A stretch of DNA of 64,000 nt from Microseira sp041929235 (GTDB taxonomy: Bacteria > Cyanobacteriota > Cyanobacteriia > Cyanobacteriales > Aerosakkonemataceae), in NCBI RefSeq assembly GCF_041929235.1, contig NZ_JBHFNP010000343.1, positions 46,556-110,555 of the forward strand, written 5' to 3'. The notes beneath the pieces are model-generated. The model was not told where the DNA came from. It did not search any database and saw only the letters and a list, made by a program, of their open reading frames with translations. Of this stretch, positions 52,962 through 61,800 are shown in pieces; position 1 is the stretch's first letter, and each line of letters begins with the position of its first letter. Position numbers and translations under genes: made by a program.

Positions 52962-53144
52962 TCAGCATATCTGCGCGGAATCGCGCGATGAAGCTAGGTT
53001 ACCAACCGGCGTCACTTGTTGTTTTAACGGATAGGTATTGTTTTTGACTTGCTGCTCAAGTTCTTCGATAAATTGGTAAAGATCTGCCAGCAATTTGTCA
53101 ATCGTTACCGTTTTATCAACTTCAGTATCTGGTTCGACTTTCAT
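52962..53144 (-). CDS. Small hypothetical protein
   Basis: 60 residues from the ATG at 53144 (GGGGGG-type site 4 bases upstream), MKVEPDTEVDKTVTIDKLLADLYQFIEELEQQVKNNTYPLKQQ, forming one helix with Leu/Ile heptads. A 12-residue extension to 53180 is possible. Codons are natural but there are no known relatives that I can name; moderate confidence only. Confidence 0.45.
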   Translation of the reverse strand: MKVEPDTEVDKTVTIDKLLADLYQFIEELEQQVKNNTYPLKQQVTPVGNLASSRDSAQIC

Positions 53145-53183
53145 GTTTCCCCCCACAGTTTTAGCACCCTGATATTCCAAATT

Positions 53184-53555
53184 TTATTGACCCTTGATCC
53201 CCAAATCGGTAGTGTCTTTATCCCCATTTAAAAATTCTTTCCTACTCTCAGGCAGAGGTTGAGCGAGATTGAGCTTTTCTCGGATGTTATCAGCCGCATT
53301 TTTGAGTTTTTCTCTGGAATTTTCAATCAGGTCGGGTTTTTGATTTCCATCAGCTTTGGCATAAGTCGGTAGCCGCTCCTTATCGGGATCGACGGCATAA
53401 GAACTGCTGTCAATTGTTAGCAAGGGTAAAGCATGAGCTGGCAAAGGATTCCCAAAGCCAAGAGCAACATTGATTAAAAACGCAGTTCCTACGATAACTG
53501 TAGTTAAAATTGCGCGGGCTAGAACGCTTTGTAACCTGGAAATTATTCGATTCAT
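53184..53555 (-). CDS. Exported hypothetical protein
   Basis: 123 residues. N-terminal signal peptide ARAILTTVIVGTAFLINVALGFGNPLPAHA with a likely AHA cleavage site near 42; mature part is polar with ENSREKLKNAADNIREKLNLAQPLPESRKEFL, a single amphipathic helix repeat. Similar short exported proteins are common in cyanobacteria. Located 3 bp upstream of the 52962 gene's longer frame, same strand, so possibly one transcript. Confidence 0.7.
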   Translation of the reverse strand: MNRIISRLQSVLARAILTTVIVGTAFLINVALGFGNPLPAHALPLLTIDSSSYAVDPDKERLPTYAKADGNQKPDLIENSREKLKNAADNIREKLNLAQPLPESRKEFLNGDKDTTDLGIKGQ

Positions 53556-53610
53556 AGATTTTTCCTCATTTTGGTAAGTAACTCAAGTTGCTAGTTAATA
53601 GTTGTGACAG

Positions 53611-53812
53611 CGGTAATTGGTAATTGGTAATTGGTAATTGGTAATTGGATTCATTGGCAGTAGGGACCGCTTTAACGAGAGCATCACCAAAGTTTCGACC
53701 TAGATCTCTTTCCTTGCTCAACAATTTTGCACAGAAACCCGGTTTCTAGCAGGTAAAACCCGCGCTTACTCTTGACAATTACCCATTACCCATTACCCAT
53801 TACCCATTACCG
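53611..53812. repeat. Heptameric repeat blocks GGTAATT and TTACCCA
   Basis: 53611-53647 and 53775-53812; a solo AGAAACCCGGTTTCT half-hairpin lies between at about 53732. No gene in 53556-53823. Confidence 0.85.
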
Positions 53813-53823
53813 CTTCAGGGTTA

Positions 53824-54999
53824 CTACAAGCCTGGTTTCAACAGGACTTTGATGCAGTTGTCTTTTTTGTGCTTAAAAATTTCAAAGCCGTGTTTCGTTT
53901 CGTCTAGGGATAAGCGATGGGTAAAAACTTGGGATGGATCGATTTCACCTTCTAAAACTCGACCCAGCAACATCGCCATGTATTTCTGACCGAACATTTG
54001 CCCCATTTTGAAGGTCAAGCCTTTATTAAAAGCTGCACCCATCGGGATTTTGTCTACAAAACCACTGTAAACACCCATGATAGAAAGAGTGCCGCCTTTG
54101 CGACAAGCTACCATCATTTGTCGCAGTACGGTAGGGCGATCGGTTTCTAATCTTACCGCCTGTTTTGCTTCGTCGTAAAATCCTTCTAAACCCATGCCGT
54201 GTGCTTCTAATCCTACGGCATCAATGCAGGCATCGGGGCCACGTCCGCCGGTCATTTCTTTAAGTGCTTCGCCTGCATCAATTTCTTCGTAATTAATTGT
54301 TTCTGCATGGGCGAATTCTTTAGCCATTTGCAGGCGTTCTGGAACTCGGTCGATGGCGATAACTCGTTCTGCACCTAACATGTAAGCGCTTTTCATCGCG
54401 AATAATCCCACCGGGCCTGCACCCCAAACTGCTACGATATCTCCGGGTTGAATATCGCACATTTCTGCCCCCATGTAACCCGTGGGAAAAGCATCGGAAA
54501 TAGGCAGTAATTTTTCATCCGGAATGCCTTCGGGAACTTTGATTGCACCATAGTCGGCAAATGGTACGCGCACGTAGTCGGCGAAAGCACCTGCATAGCC
54601 GCCAAAGGCATGGGAGTAGCCGAAAATGCCCGATGTGCCAAAGCCGTAAATTTTATCTTGCATCCAGGCGTTGGGGTTGGAGTTATCGCACAGCGACCAC
54701 ATTTGTTGCTGACAAAACCAGCATTGACCGCAGCCGATAATCGAAGAAACAACCACGCGTTCGCCTTTCTTTAACTGCTTGACTTCCCTGCCAATATCGA
54801 CGACTTCTCCCATAAATTCATGACCGATAATGTCACCTTTTTTCATTGTGGGAATGTAGCCGTCGTAAATATGCAAATCCGAACCGCAAATCGTTGCCGA
54901 TGTGATTTTTAAAATGGCATCTCGCGGGTTGACAATTGTTGGATCGGGTACTGTTTCAACCCGCACATCGTTCGCCCCATGCCAGCAAACTGCTTTCAT
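53824..54999 (-). CDS. Zinc-dependent alcohol dehydrogenase (MDR, glutathione-FDH-like subgroup)
   Basis: 391 residues. Catalytic zinc site C38 (TICGSDLH) with GHEFMGEV; structural zinc cysteines in IGCGQCWFCQQQMWSLC; NAD-binding VWGAGPVGLFAMKSAYMLGAERVIAID. The C-terminal HRLSLDETKHGFEIFKHKKDNCIKVLL is typical of the formaldehyde or threonine dehydrogenase-like branch. Cytoplasmic. GGAG site before the ATG at 54999. An adjacent SDR gene on the same strand (55091) suggests joint detoxification or redox work, but a palindromic repeat lies between. Confidence 0.92.
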   Translation of the reverse strand: MKAVCWHGANDVRVETVPDPTIVNPRDAILKITSATICGSDLHIYDGYIPTMKKGDIIGHEFMGEVVDIGREVKQLKKGERVVVSSIIGCGQCWFCQQQMWSLCDNSNPNAWMQDKIYGFGTSGIFGYSHAFGGYAGAFADYVRVPFADYGAIKVPEGIPDEKLLPISDAFPTGYMGAEMCDIQPGDIVAVWGAGPVGLFAMKSAYMLGAERVIAIDRVPERLQMAKEFAHAETINYEEIDAGEALKEMTGGRGPDACIDAVGLEAHGMGLEGFYDEAKQAVRLETDRPTVLRQMMVACRKGGTLSIMGVYSGFVDKIPMGAAFNKGLTFKMGQMFGQKYMAMLLGRVLEGEIDPSQVFTHRLSLDETKHGFEIFKHKKDNCIKVLLKPGL

Positions 55000-55046
55000 T
55001 TCTTTCTCCTTTTTTGATGGGTTTTACGGTATTAGCTTAGAGCCAT

Positions 55047-55080
55047 AAACCGGGTTTTTTAGTATAGATAAACCCGGTTT
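55047..55080. terminator. AAACCGGGTTT hairpin between SDR and ADH genes
   Basis: Arms AAACCGGGTTT / AAACCCGGTTT with a 12-base loop; on the minus strand it lies just past the SDR stop codon (55091). Confidence 0.5.
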
Positions 55081-55090
55081 ATTTGTGGTT

Positions 55091-56035
55091 TTACGGTATT
55101 AGCTTAACCAACCAATCTGACAAACTCGGTATTACTAATTTACCAAAATCACCATAAATGCGGTTGTATCCATCAATTGGCTCGAATAAATTATCGGGCG
55201 CATCTTCGGATTTTGGCTCGTTTGTTCGCTGTCCCGCAAAACTGATTAGCAGTAACAAATTATCCACGAGTGGCGGCGAAACTCGTTGTAATGCATCCAA
55301 TATTCTGCCCACATCTCCAACGATAAAATCGCGAATTGGATGTTCGGCGGCGTAGAGGATAGCATCGGTAACCAATCTGGGGTCATAATAGGGCGGTATT
55401 CCTGTAGGTTTAACGCCTAGTTTGGTGCGAACTTTGTTGTAGTAGGGGGTGTTAATTACCGCAGGGCGTATGGTCGTAACGCTAATAGGAATTTTTTCGT
55501 GCATCAGTTCGACGCGCAAAGATTCGAGAAAGCCTTCTAAAGCATGTTTGGCGGCGGAATAGGGGCTTTGCAGCGGCAAACTGCGCGTACCTTCCATTGA
55601 GGAAATACAGATTAATGCGCCGCGTCCTTCTTGTTTGAGATAAGGTAGTGCTGCCTTTGCCCCGTATACTTGCCCCATCAAGTTGACATCGATAACGCGC
55701 TGAAATTCTTCTGGGGTTATCTGATCGAACATGGCGAGGACGCCGGTAGCGGCGCAGTGTACCCAGGTATCGAGTCCCCCGTATGCATGGATGGCCTTGT
55801 CGGCGATCGCATTTACTTGCTCGAAATTCGCCACATCCGCAACAACTGCCACCGCTTCGCCGCCAATGCTTTGAATCTCCTCTACCAACGATTTCAATCC
55901 TTGTTCGTTGCGAGCAGCAACGACTACTTTTGCACCTCTACTGGCAAACTCAAAAGCTGTTGCGCGCCCGATGCCGCTGGAAGCTCCAACGACTGCAACA
56001 ACCTGCCGATCGATCCGCTTTAATTCCATCATCAA
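55091..56035 (-). CDS. SDR family oxidoreductase, paralogue of 40070
   Basis: 314 residues. GASSGIGRATAFEF, VNLMGQ, SSMEGTRSLPLQSPYSAAKH. Shares most of its sequence, including the tail NEPKSEDAPDNLFEPIDGY, with the 40070 gene; lacks the last membrane stretch. Consecutive ATGs at 56035, 56032 and 56029 make the exact start uncertain. Substrate unknown. Confidence 0.9.
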   Translation of the reverse strand: MMMELKRIDRQVVAVVGASSGIGRATAFEFASRGAKVVVAARNEQGLKSLVEEIQSIGGEAVAVVADVANFEQVNAIADKAIHAYGGLDTWVHCAATGVLAMFDQITPEEFQRVIDVNLMGQVYGAKAALPYLKQEGRGALICISSMEGTRSLPLQSPYSAAKHALEGFLESLRVELMHEKIPISVTTIRPAVINTPYYNKVRTKLGVKPTGIPPYYDPRLVTDAILYAAEHPIRDFIVGDVGRILDALQRVSPPLVDNLLLLISFAGQRTNEPKSEDAPDNLFEPIDGYNRIYGDFGKLVIPSLSDWLVKLIP

Positions 56036-56232
56036 TACTTCTCCAAAACCTTAATTTTTGTCGCGATTTTTGGCAATTTTCTAATTTTTAGAATTAGCGC
56101 CGACCTTAGTTCCCTGACCAAGAAGACGCCCAGACAAAGGAGTTGGGGAAACGCTAAGAGTGCTCCATTCTCAAGAGCGAAGCTCCCGCTCCGATCCTCC
56201 TGAATTTAAACGCGCTAGAAACAGAAAATTGT

Positions 56233-56526
56233 TCAAAGTTGGAATCCCCTCCCTCCTACCATGTGGTGTCCCCGCGTCCTTAGTGTCCCCGCATCCGGTG
56301 CATCCTCTTCAATAGCCTGTTCCACTAATCTTTTCAGATATAGGTATGCTTGTTCTGGCGTCAGGGGTTCGGATTCGTTTTCCTTGGGAATGTAAAATTG
56401 CCAGCTATCGGCAAAAACCCGGACGACAAAACTCTGGATCAATCCTAACTTCACAGCTTTTTTAGCAAGGTTTTCGGCTGTTTCTGCTAAAGTATATTCG
56501 TCGCAGAAATCATACTGGTTCTTCAT
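56233..56526 (-). CDS. Hypothetical protein
   Basis: 97 residues: MKNQYDFCDEYTLAETAENLAKKAVKLGLIQSFVVRVFADSWQFYIPKENESEPLTPEQAYLYLKRLVEQAIEEDA... A mixed alpha-beta layout with a TPEQAYLYLKRL helix. No strong ribosome site and no known family. Natural codon use suggests it is real. Confidence 0.5.
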   Translation of the reverse strand: MKNQYDFCDEYTLAETAENLAKKAVKLGLIQSFVVRVFADSWQFYIPKENESEPLTPEQAYLYLKRLVEQAIEEDAPDAGTLRTRGHHMVGGRGFQL

Positions 56527-56750
56527 TTATTTTTGTTTGACAATTAGCCGGTTTTTATCGCCAGGAATGGCGAAGGGTTTCCCGGACAGTTTAAAGTCGG
56601 GAGCTATGGAACATTGGTTTAGTTGTCTTCATTAGTTACATTAACGATTGCTGTTTACTCTAACTTCTATCGGAAGAAAGAGAAAGTAAGCAGCCCCTGG
56701 ATGTCGGTCCTATGCTTTTTGCCAGAGTAGGTGTTGCTTAACAAATTCAC

Positions 56751-56874
56751 GACTTACGCAAAAAAACAAGGGGCGATCCGAAAAATCCTGGGTTTAATTG
56801 TAGAGACGTTACATGTAACGTCTCTACTAGAGATTGACGCATCACCTTTGTTTTTGGCGCAGGGTGCGTAAGTC
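56751..56874. repeat. MITE, GACTTACGCA ends (copy c)
   Basis: 10-bp perfect ends GACTTACGCA / TGCGTAAGTC; central stem TAGAGACGTTAC / GTAACGTCTCTA, the same stem type as in 6063-6166. Longer (124 bp) than copies a and d. Confidence 0.75.
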
Positions 56875-56994
56875 CTAAACTTATTTGTCGTCCCAACACA
56901 TTAATGTCGTTGAGGCTAAAATCGCTGGAATGCTTACGCAGTAAGTATTATAGCTGTTTAAACTCAAGCTACCGCTCGGCTTTAACAAATTCAG

Positions 56995-57093
56995 GACTTA
57001 CGCAAACACCAAAGTTTCTATGAAAAATCGTCGGTTTGGCAACGAGAGATCCTAGCAAGAAACTTTGGTGATAAGATCGTCGTGCCTAAGTTC
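56995..57093. repeat. 99-bp MITE, GACTTACGCA ends (copy d)
   Basis: Same length and core as 10130-10228. Its inner stem is CACCAAAGTTTC / GAAACTTTGGTG instead of GAAACCGGGTTTC / GAAACCCGGTTTC. The right end has two changes (TGCCTAAGTTC). The remaining parts of 56527-57275 show nothing else. Confidence 0.8.
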
Positions 57094-57275
57094 TAAAATT
57101 ATTTTTATTTATTTAAAATATTAATATGTCATCTTTTACAGCAGATGGGATAATATACTCCTAGAGTAAGTACGTTTGTTCTGAATTACCGGATGGCGTA
57201 CTGAGTTATACAGTCGCTATACTTCTTGATCGACAAGCCATCGCACCACTGTCGTATTTATTCACCTTCCTGTTG

Positions 57276-57584
57276 TTATAAAATCGCTTCAATATCCCGT
57301 GCGGCGTGCAGAACTCGCACGATTTCAATGTAGTCATCAAAAGATAAATAAAAAATCAGATGCTTCTCAAATCCCTTAACTGACCACTTCCGCAAGCCCT
57401 CTAAACGAGGATTAGTTACTGGATAAGACCGACCCATCCCTGGCATTTGGGCTAATCTAGCACAGGTCTGACGTACTGCATCAAAAAATCGCAAGGCTGC
57501 ATCTGAGTTGTTCTGGGCAATGTAAGCAAAGTGTTCGTCTATATCTTGGCTTGCCCTTGGCGTGATGACAATGCGTTTGGTCAT
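57276..57584 (-). CDS. parE: ParE/RelE-family toxin
   Basis: 102 residues from ATG 57584. Motifs IVITPRASQDIDEHFAYIAQNN, LAQMPGMGRSYPV, GFEKHLIFYLSFDDYIEIVRVLHAARDIEAIL mark the ParE branch (gyrase poison) of the RelE fold. The start codon overlaps the antitoxin stop as ATGA (57581-57584), the classic translational coupling of type II toxin-antitoxin genes. Confidence 0.9.
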   Translation of the reverse strand: MTKRIVITPRASQDIDEHFAYIAQNNSDAALRFFDAVRQTCARLAQMPGMGRSYPVTNPRLEGLRKWSVKGFEKHLIFYLSFDDYIEIVRVLHAARDIEAIL

Positions 57585-57832
57585 TCCTGAGTTTCCTGAA
57601 GTCCTTGCATCAACTGAGTGCGTTTTTGCTCCCACCAATCATCTGTCGCTTCTATCGGGTCGCCACTATCCAAACCTTCCAGTAATAATGCCTCAACTCG
57701 TGCAGCTTTGGCTTGTTCTTGCAGAATCAGGTGCAGGATGTATTCCGAAGCATTGCTGTAACCTCCCTTAGCGACTTGTTGCTCGACAAACGATTGAATT
57801 GTCTCAGGAAGCGAAATATTAAGCGCGATCAT
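57581..57832 (-). CDS. parD: ParD-family antitoxin
   Basis: 83 residues. Ribbon-helix-helix N-terminus MIALNISLPETIQSFVEQQVAKGGYSNASEYILHLILQEQ; the C-terminal acidic tail (LDSGDPIEATDDWWEQK) would wrap the toxin. First gene of the pair and probable autorepressor. ATG 57832 lacks a strong site. Confidence 0.9.
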   Translation of the reverse strand: MIALNISLPETIQSFVEQQVAKGGYSNASEYILHLILQEQAKAARVEALLLEGLDSGDPIEATDDWWEQKRTQLMQGLQETQE

Positions 57833-57909
57833 AACTCTTTTACTGATTCAATAGTTCAGGGTTATTGTTCGGATAAACCAAACTAGGTTGGCTTGGACTC
57901 ATGTGAATC

Positions 57910-59682
57910 TTAGAAGCGCTGCGCTAACATAGCGATTTGTTTTGGCGTCTTTGCAAGCTCAGTCGCGTCACCATTACGCCAGTAGATTTCTTCTCCAACA
58001 TACGAAAGTTCCTTCTGAGGCGGAATAGTGATGATAATAATACCTAAGCCGTAAAATGAATTGAAATCCATATTTGACAAAACTGAATCCCTTAGCGACG
58101 GAGATATTTCAGAATTTTTTATCGCATCCTTCCATTTCGAGAAATAGTTTTCTACCGATATTCCGAGAACCTTTGCTTCTCGATTAACTCCAACAACAAA
58201 TCGCTTTCCTACTTTCTTAGGCTCTATGCCATCCAGAGCCTTGATCCTAGTCGAATCAGCATCTTTGTCAGTAACACCAATAATCACCTTACCGATTCTG
58301 TTTGGTCCATTGTTAGCAATCGCACAGATAGTCTTGATGACCTTATCGATAATTTCTTTATCAATTTTGCGTTGATTAGAAAGCAAAAGCATTCCCTGTT
58401 TTAGCTCATAATCAGAAAGTTCAATCTCTGCTCTTCTGATGGCACTCTCAATATCAGTTGTAGCATGATTTCCATAAATCTGAGCTCGAATATTTGATTC
58501 AATGAAAAACTTTCCAATAAGCCCTTTGATTTGATCTACATTTTTGCGCCGCTCGTCAGGTGACGTACCCTTTCGGCTTGTGGCTATCCTATCAGCCAGA
58601 TCCACAATGTTTGTTCTAATGCCTGAATAATCTATTATCTTCTTACCCTCTTTAATTATTAACTCGTGAAAGGCAATTACAAGGATTGCGAAAACAGATG
58701 GAAAAGGGTTAGTTGTTCTCGTGCTAAATACAATACTCCTGAGTTTTTCAGTCCCACCCTGATTACAAACCTTAATAATTTCATCAACACAGTATTTGAA
58801 TTCCTCAGCAAATTTTTTGCTGCCGTATATCTCAAGCGCATCTGTGACTCGTTCTGATTCCGAGCTTCCAAGCTTGTAGATTTCATCAAGAGCATCTTTT
58901 GAGCGCTCGATGATCTTTCCACCCACAATGCACGCAGCTATATCCGCAATGCATTGTTCATCCATGCTGTCTCGCAAGTCAGTTGAGCGCAGGATACCTT
59001 GATTCACCCAAAATACTTCATTAGCCTGAACTTCATAACCGTGCTTCGTCATCGGTAGATCGATACTGATAGATGGCATCGACTTAAGTGGAAGAATATC
59101 GGCGGACTGATCTCCTCGAAGAGTGCAAGCAATTTCTCTAACCATGTTAGAAAAATCGTTTTGTACACCAGACTGACGTCTTTCTTGGTCACTCAAGCGA
59201 CGTCCATACGTGTTAACCCTATTGAAAACGTCGTTTATTTCTGCTTCTGTCGCATTACGCATCACTGAGAAGGCAAGAGTGTAGTCCAGTATCGTGCTGA
59301 CTTCTCTCTGAGAGAGATACGAATCTGCCTCCTTCTTCGGTACAAACAAGCCTTCATCTGCACGGCTCTTCGCTGTTGGAAAGTACTGAAGATCGAAGTA
59401 CTTTCCATCTGGAGTAGAGAATGCCGTTTCGATGAATGCCATAATAGCTTGCAGTCTTTGCAAGCCATCAATAATTTCGTAGGTTCCCGGCGAGCTATCC
59501 CGCTCCGCAATTAAAATCGCTGGTACAGGGTATTTTTTAAGAATTGACTCGATTAGCTTCTGCTTTTCCTCGAGAGTCCAAACCAATTTTCTCTGGTACC
59601 GACGGTTTACATACAGCTTATCTTCCCTGTACAACGTATAGACTGACTGGATTGACGTCGGCTGAGAAACCAATTCGGCCAT
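57910..59682 (-). CDS. DUF262 - AlbA_2 (Schlafen-like) fusion protein
   Basis: 590 residues from ATG 59682 (GCGGAGAA upstream; TTG 59703 also open). DUF262 (ParB/GmrS-like nuclease fold) at 5-200 with the IDGLQRL motif (71-77), where the family norm is DGQQR, and FNRVNTYGRRLSDQE. The C-terminal 150 residues (IANNGPNRIGKVIIGVTDKDADSTRIKALDG ... GLGIIIITIPPQKELSYVGEEIYWRNGDATELA) form an AlbA_2/Schlafen DNA-binding domain. DUF262 proteins occur in type IV restriction (GmrSD) and other defence. No partner DUF1524 HNH domain is present, so cleavage may be lost or supplied elsewhere. Next to a ParDE pair, a possible mini defence locus. Confidence 0.85.
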   Translation of the reverse strand: MAELVSQPTSIQSVYTLYREDKLYVNRRYQRKLVWTLEEKQKLIESILKKYPVPAILIAERDSSPGTYEIIDGLQRLQAIMAFIETAFSTPDGKYFDLQYFPTAKSRADEGLFVPKKEADSYLSQREVSTILDYTLAFSVMRNATEAEINDVFNRVNTYGRRLSDQERRQSGVQNDFSNMVREIACTLRGDQSADILPLKSMPSISIDLPMTKHGYEVQANEVFWVNQGILRSTDLRDSMDEQCIADIAACIVGGKIIERSKDALDEIYKLGSSESERVTDALEIYGSKKFAEEFKYCVDEIIKVCNQGGTEKLRSIVFSTRTTNPFPSVFAILVIAFHELIIKEGKKIIDYSGIRTNIVDLADRIATSRKGTSPDERRKNVDQIKGLIGKFFIESNIRAQIYGNHATTDIESAIRRAEIELSDYELKQGMLLLSNQRKIDKEIIDKVIKTICAIANNGPNRIGKVIIGVTDKDADSTRIKALDGIEPKKVGKRFVVGVNREAKVLGISVENYFSKWKDAIKNSEISPSLRDSVLSNMDFNSFYGLGIIIITIPPQKELSYVGEEIYWRNGDATELAKTPKQIAMLAQRF

Positions 59683-59934
59683 TTTGTAGTTCTCCGCTTG
59701 CAATTAAGAGCTAAGCCTTAAGTTGTTTGATTATAGCCTGGTAGCCTTGTCTACAAGCTGATGATATTCCAGCAAATACTCCATCACCGTCAATCCCAGC
59801 AAGTCAGAATCATAATCATAAACATTCCGACCCTTCCCACTGGGATTAACCCTTGGCACAACGACGCTCTTTTGTCGCTAATACTTACATTAGTAGACTT
59901 TTAGTAGACTTTAGATGGTTTGGTATGAAATCAA

Positions 59935-60007
59935 TGGAGGATAGCGGACTTGAACCGCTGACCTCTGCGGTGCGATCGCAGCGCTCTACCAACTGAGCTA
60001 ATCCCCC
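59935..60007 (-). tRNA. tRNA-Ala (anticodon CGC)
   Basis: 73 nt, minus strand. Acceptor GGGGGAT pairs with ATCCTCC with G3-U70, the alanine identity pair. D arm AGCTCAGTTGGTAGAGC, anticodon stem CTGCG/CGCAG with loop ATCGCAC, so anticodon CGC (59972-59974), T arm GCGGTTCAAGTCCGC. Discriminator A; CCA not encoded. A HIP1 octamer GCGATCGC spans the anticodon. Confidence 0.92.
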
Positions 60008-60056
60008 TTGTCGAATTTAGATTCAATCTAAAATCAACTGACTGGCATTCTGTATT

Positions 60057-60785
60057 CTAGCACTCGGTTATACTGGGCTGCGGATCGTGGCGGGAATAAA
60101 CTTCCTGTATCCGGTCTAATTCCAGATCCCAAAAATAATCCACCGTCCAGTTAGCTTGACGTTGCAGCATGTGAAACGGGTAAGTATTTGCTATCCCAAC
60201 CACATCCATCCCCGCACGCTTCGCCGCTGTAATCCCGACTTGGGTATCTTCTATTACCAAACACTCGGACGGTTGCAAGTTGAGATCGGGATACATTTGA
60301 TTCAGCCGCTCGACTCCCAGCAGATAACCATCCGGCGCGGGCTTGCTAACCATTAGGTCGTCCCCCGTCACGCTTCCAGAAAAATACTGAGCAATATTAG
60401 TGCGATTCAATACTATTTCTAATTCCGCACGCAGAGCGCCGGTGACGACCGCGAGTTTAAGATTAGCCGCTTGTAGCTTTAAAATAAAATCTTCTAAGCC
60501 CGGAGAGATGGGTAATTGGGACATTGTCTGTAACAGACTTTGGTAGGCTTGAGTTTTGCGGGCGATTAAGGCGTTGAGGACGGCATCCGAGACGAAGCGA
60601 CCGCGACGGAGTAGGATATCGTTGAGACAGGCGCGATCGCTCCTACCCAAACAATATTGCCGAAACTCTCCCCGTTTAGGTCGCAGATTCTCCTCAATCA
60701 GAAGCTGTTCGATCAGCTGCTCGTGGATCGGCTCATCCTTGATAATGACACCGTTGAAATCGAATAAAACCGCCTTTAAACTCAT
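60057..60785 (-). CDS. HAD hydrolase, beta-phosphoglucomutase/CbbY-like
   Basis: 242 residues. Motif I is FDFNGVI, with Asn where the acid/base Asp (DxD) normally stands; motif II VVTGALR; Lys in SKPAPDGYL; motif IV VIEDTQVGITAAKRAG. Cap domain residues 15-85. The Asn change may give phosphatase rather than mutase behaviour. Stop-to-start spacing of 9 bp after the methyltransferase gene indicates one transcript. Confidence 0.88.
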   Translation of the reverse strand: MSLKAVLFDFNGVIIKDEPIHEQLIEQLLIEENLRPKRGEFRQYCLGRSDRACLNDILLRRGRFVSDAVLNALIARKTQAYQSLLQTMSQLPISPGLEDFILKLQAANLKLAVVTGALRAELEIVLNRTNIAQYFSGSVTGDDLMVSKPAPDGYLLGVERLNQMYPDLNLQPSECLVIEDTQVGITAAKRAGMDVVGIANTYPFHMLQRQANWTVDYFWDLELDRIQEVYSRHDPQPSITEC

Positions 60786-60794
60786 GCCGATGTG

Positions 60795-61667
60795 CTAAAA
60801 AGCTGGGGCTGCAAAACCCTCAGAATCAAATGGGATGTATGTTGAAGATGCAGCTGATGCTGTTTGTCCGGGAATGGGTTTGATTCCTTGGGTGAGTTGA
60901 TGCAGTCCCCACACATCGTGGGTGCAAACAGCCTCAAATCCCGCCGCCCCCATCCAGGCATCGACGCTACCCGCCGCATAATCCTTAATATAAGGTTCTT
61001 CAAAAATATCATTTAGCCAATCCACTAAGCGCAGAGTTTTTTGATTTCCATCCAAAATCAAGACTTGTCCCCCCGCGACGAGTAGTCGGAAACACTCGCG
61101 CAGAATTGCCTTAGTTACCGCCGGTGGCGTTTCGTGGAATAATAACGCAGCCGTCACCACATCAAACGCAGCATTGGGTAACCCAGTTTCCTCCGCATTA
61201 CCGTGACGCCATTGGATATCGAGTTGGGCTTTTTTGGCTTTATATTCAGCCGTTACCAGCATGTAGGGCGACAAGTCCAAACCAATCACCTCTGCTTGGG
61301 GGAAGGCTTGTTTTAACAGTAGCGTGGTGGAACCCGTACCGCAGCCTAAGTCTAATATGCGTCGCGGTTTTCCCCCGATGGCGTCGATTAAGCCTTGGCG
61401 CACCCAGGTTTCGTTGGGTGGTAGGACGTACTGGGTAACCGGATCGTATGATACCGCAGCGCCTGGGTTGAGATATCCGCGTTCGATACCGTGGAAGTTT
61501 TGGCTGCTGTAGTAGGAAGGGTAGGTGAGAGTCGGATTGCGTATGCGCGAGCTTTCTTTCTCCCAATCAATGCTCTCATAGAACTGCTGCAACGCCTTCT
61601 CATCGATCAATAGCCGCACCACTGGCGCTAAGAACCGTTCCCAAAGAGTATCTTTCCCAACTGCCAT
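60795..61667 (-). CDS. Class I SAM-dependent methyltransferase
   Basis: 290 residues. SAM-binding RILDLGCGTGSTTLLLKQAFPQAEVIGLDLSPYML, post-I FDVVTAALLFHETP, motif III ECFRLLVAGGQVLILDGNQK. An 85-residue N-terminal extension precedes motif I. Substrate unknown. First gene of a pair with the HAD gene; AAATTATT before the ATG gives no strong site. Confidence 0.88.
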   Translation of the reverse strand: MAVGKDTLWERFLAPVVRLLIDEKALQQFYESIDWEKESSRIRNPTLTYPSYYSSQNFHGIERGYLNPGAAVSYDPVTQYVLPPNETWVRQGLIDAIGGKPRRILDLGCGTGSTTLLLKQAFPQAEVIGLDLSPYMLVTAEYKAKKAQLDIQWRHGNAEETGLPNAAFDVVTAALLFHETPPAVTKAILRECFRLLVAGGQVLILDGNQKTLRLVDWLNDIFEEPYIKDYAAGSVDAWMGAAGFEAVCTHDVWGLHQLTQGIKPIPGQTASAASSTYIPFDSEGFAAPAF

Positions 61668-61751
61668 AATAATTTCCCCGTTCGTAGTAAGGACAAGAGT
61701 CCTTATCCCAAGATAGGGCAGCTTTCAACCTAGCCTTCCCCCTTCACAAAG

Positions 61752-61800
61752 TTTGACATCCTCCCCACCGTAATGATGGCGATTCCCAAGAATCACTTCT
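61752..61800 (-). mobile_element. IS200/IS605-type right end
   Basis: Reading on the minus strand after the tnpB stop: a GATTC-TTGG-GAATC hairpin, then CCATCATTACGGTGGGGAGG and ATGTCAA, the typical right end next to tnpB of IS605-family elements. A guide (omega) RNA would be expected to overlap here; not resolvable by eye. Confidence 0.65.
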
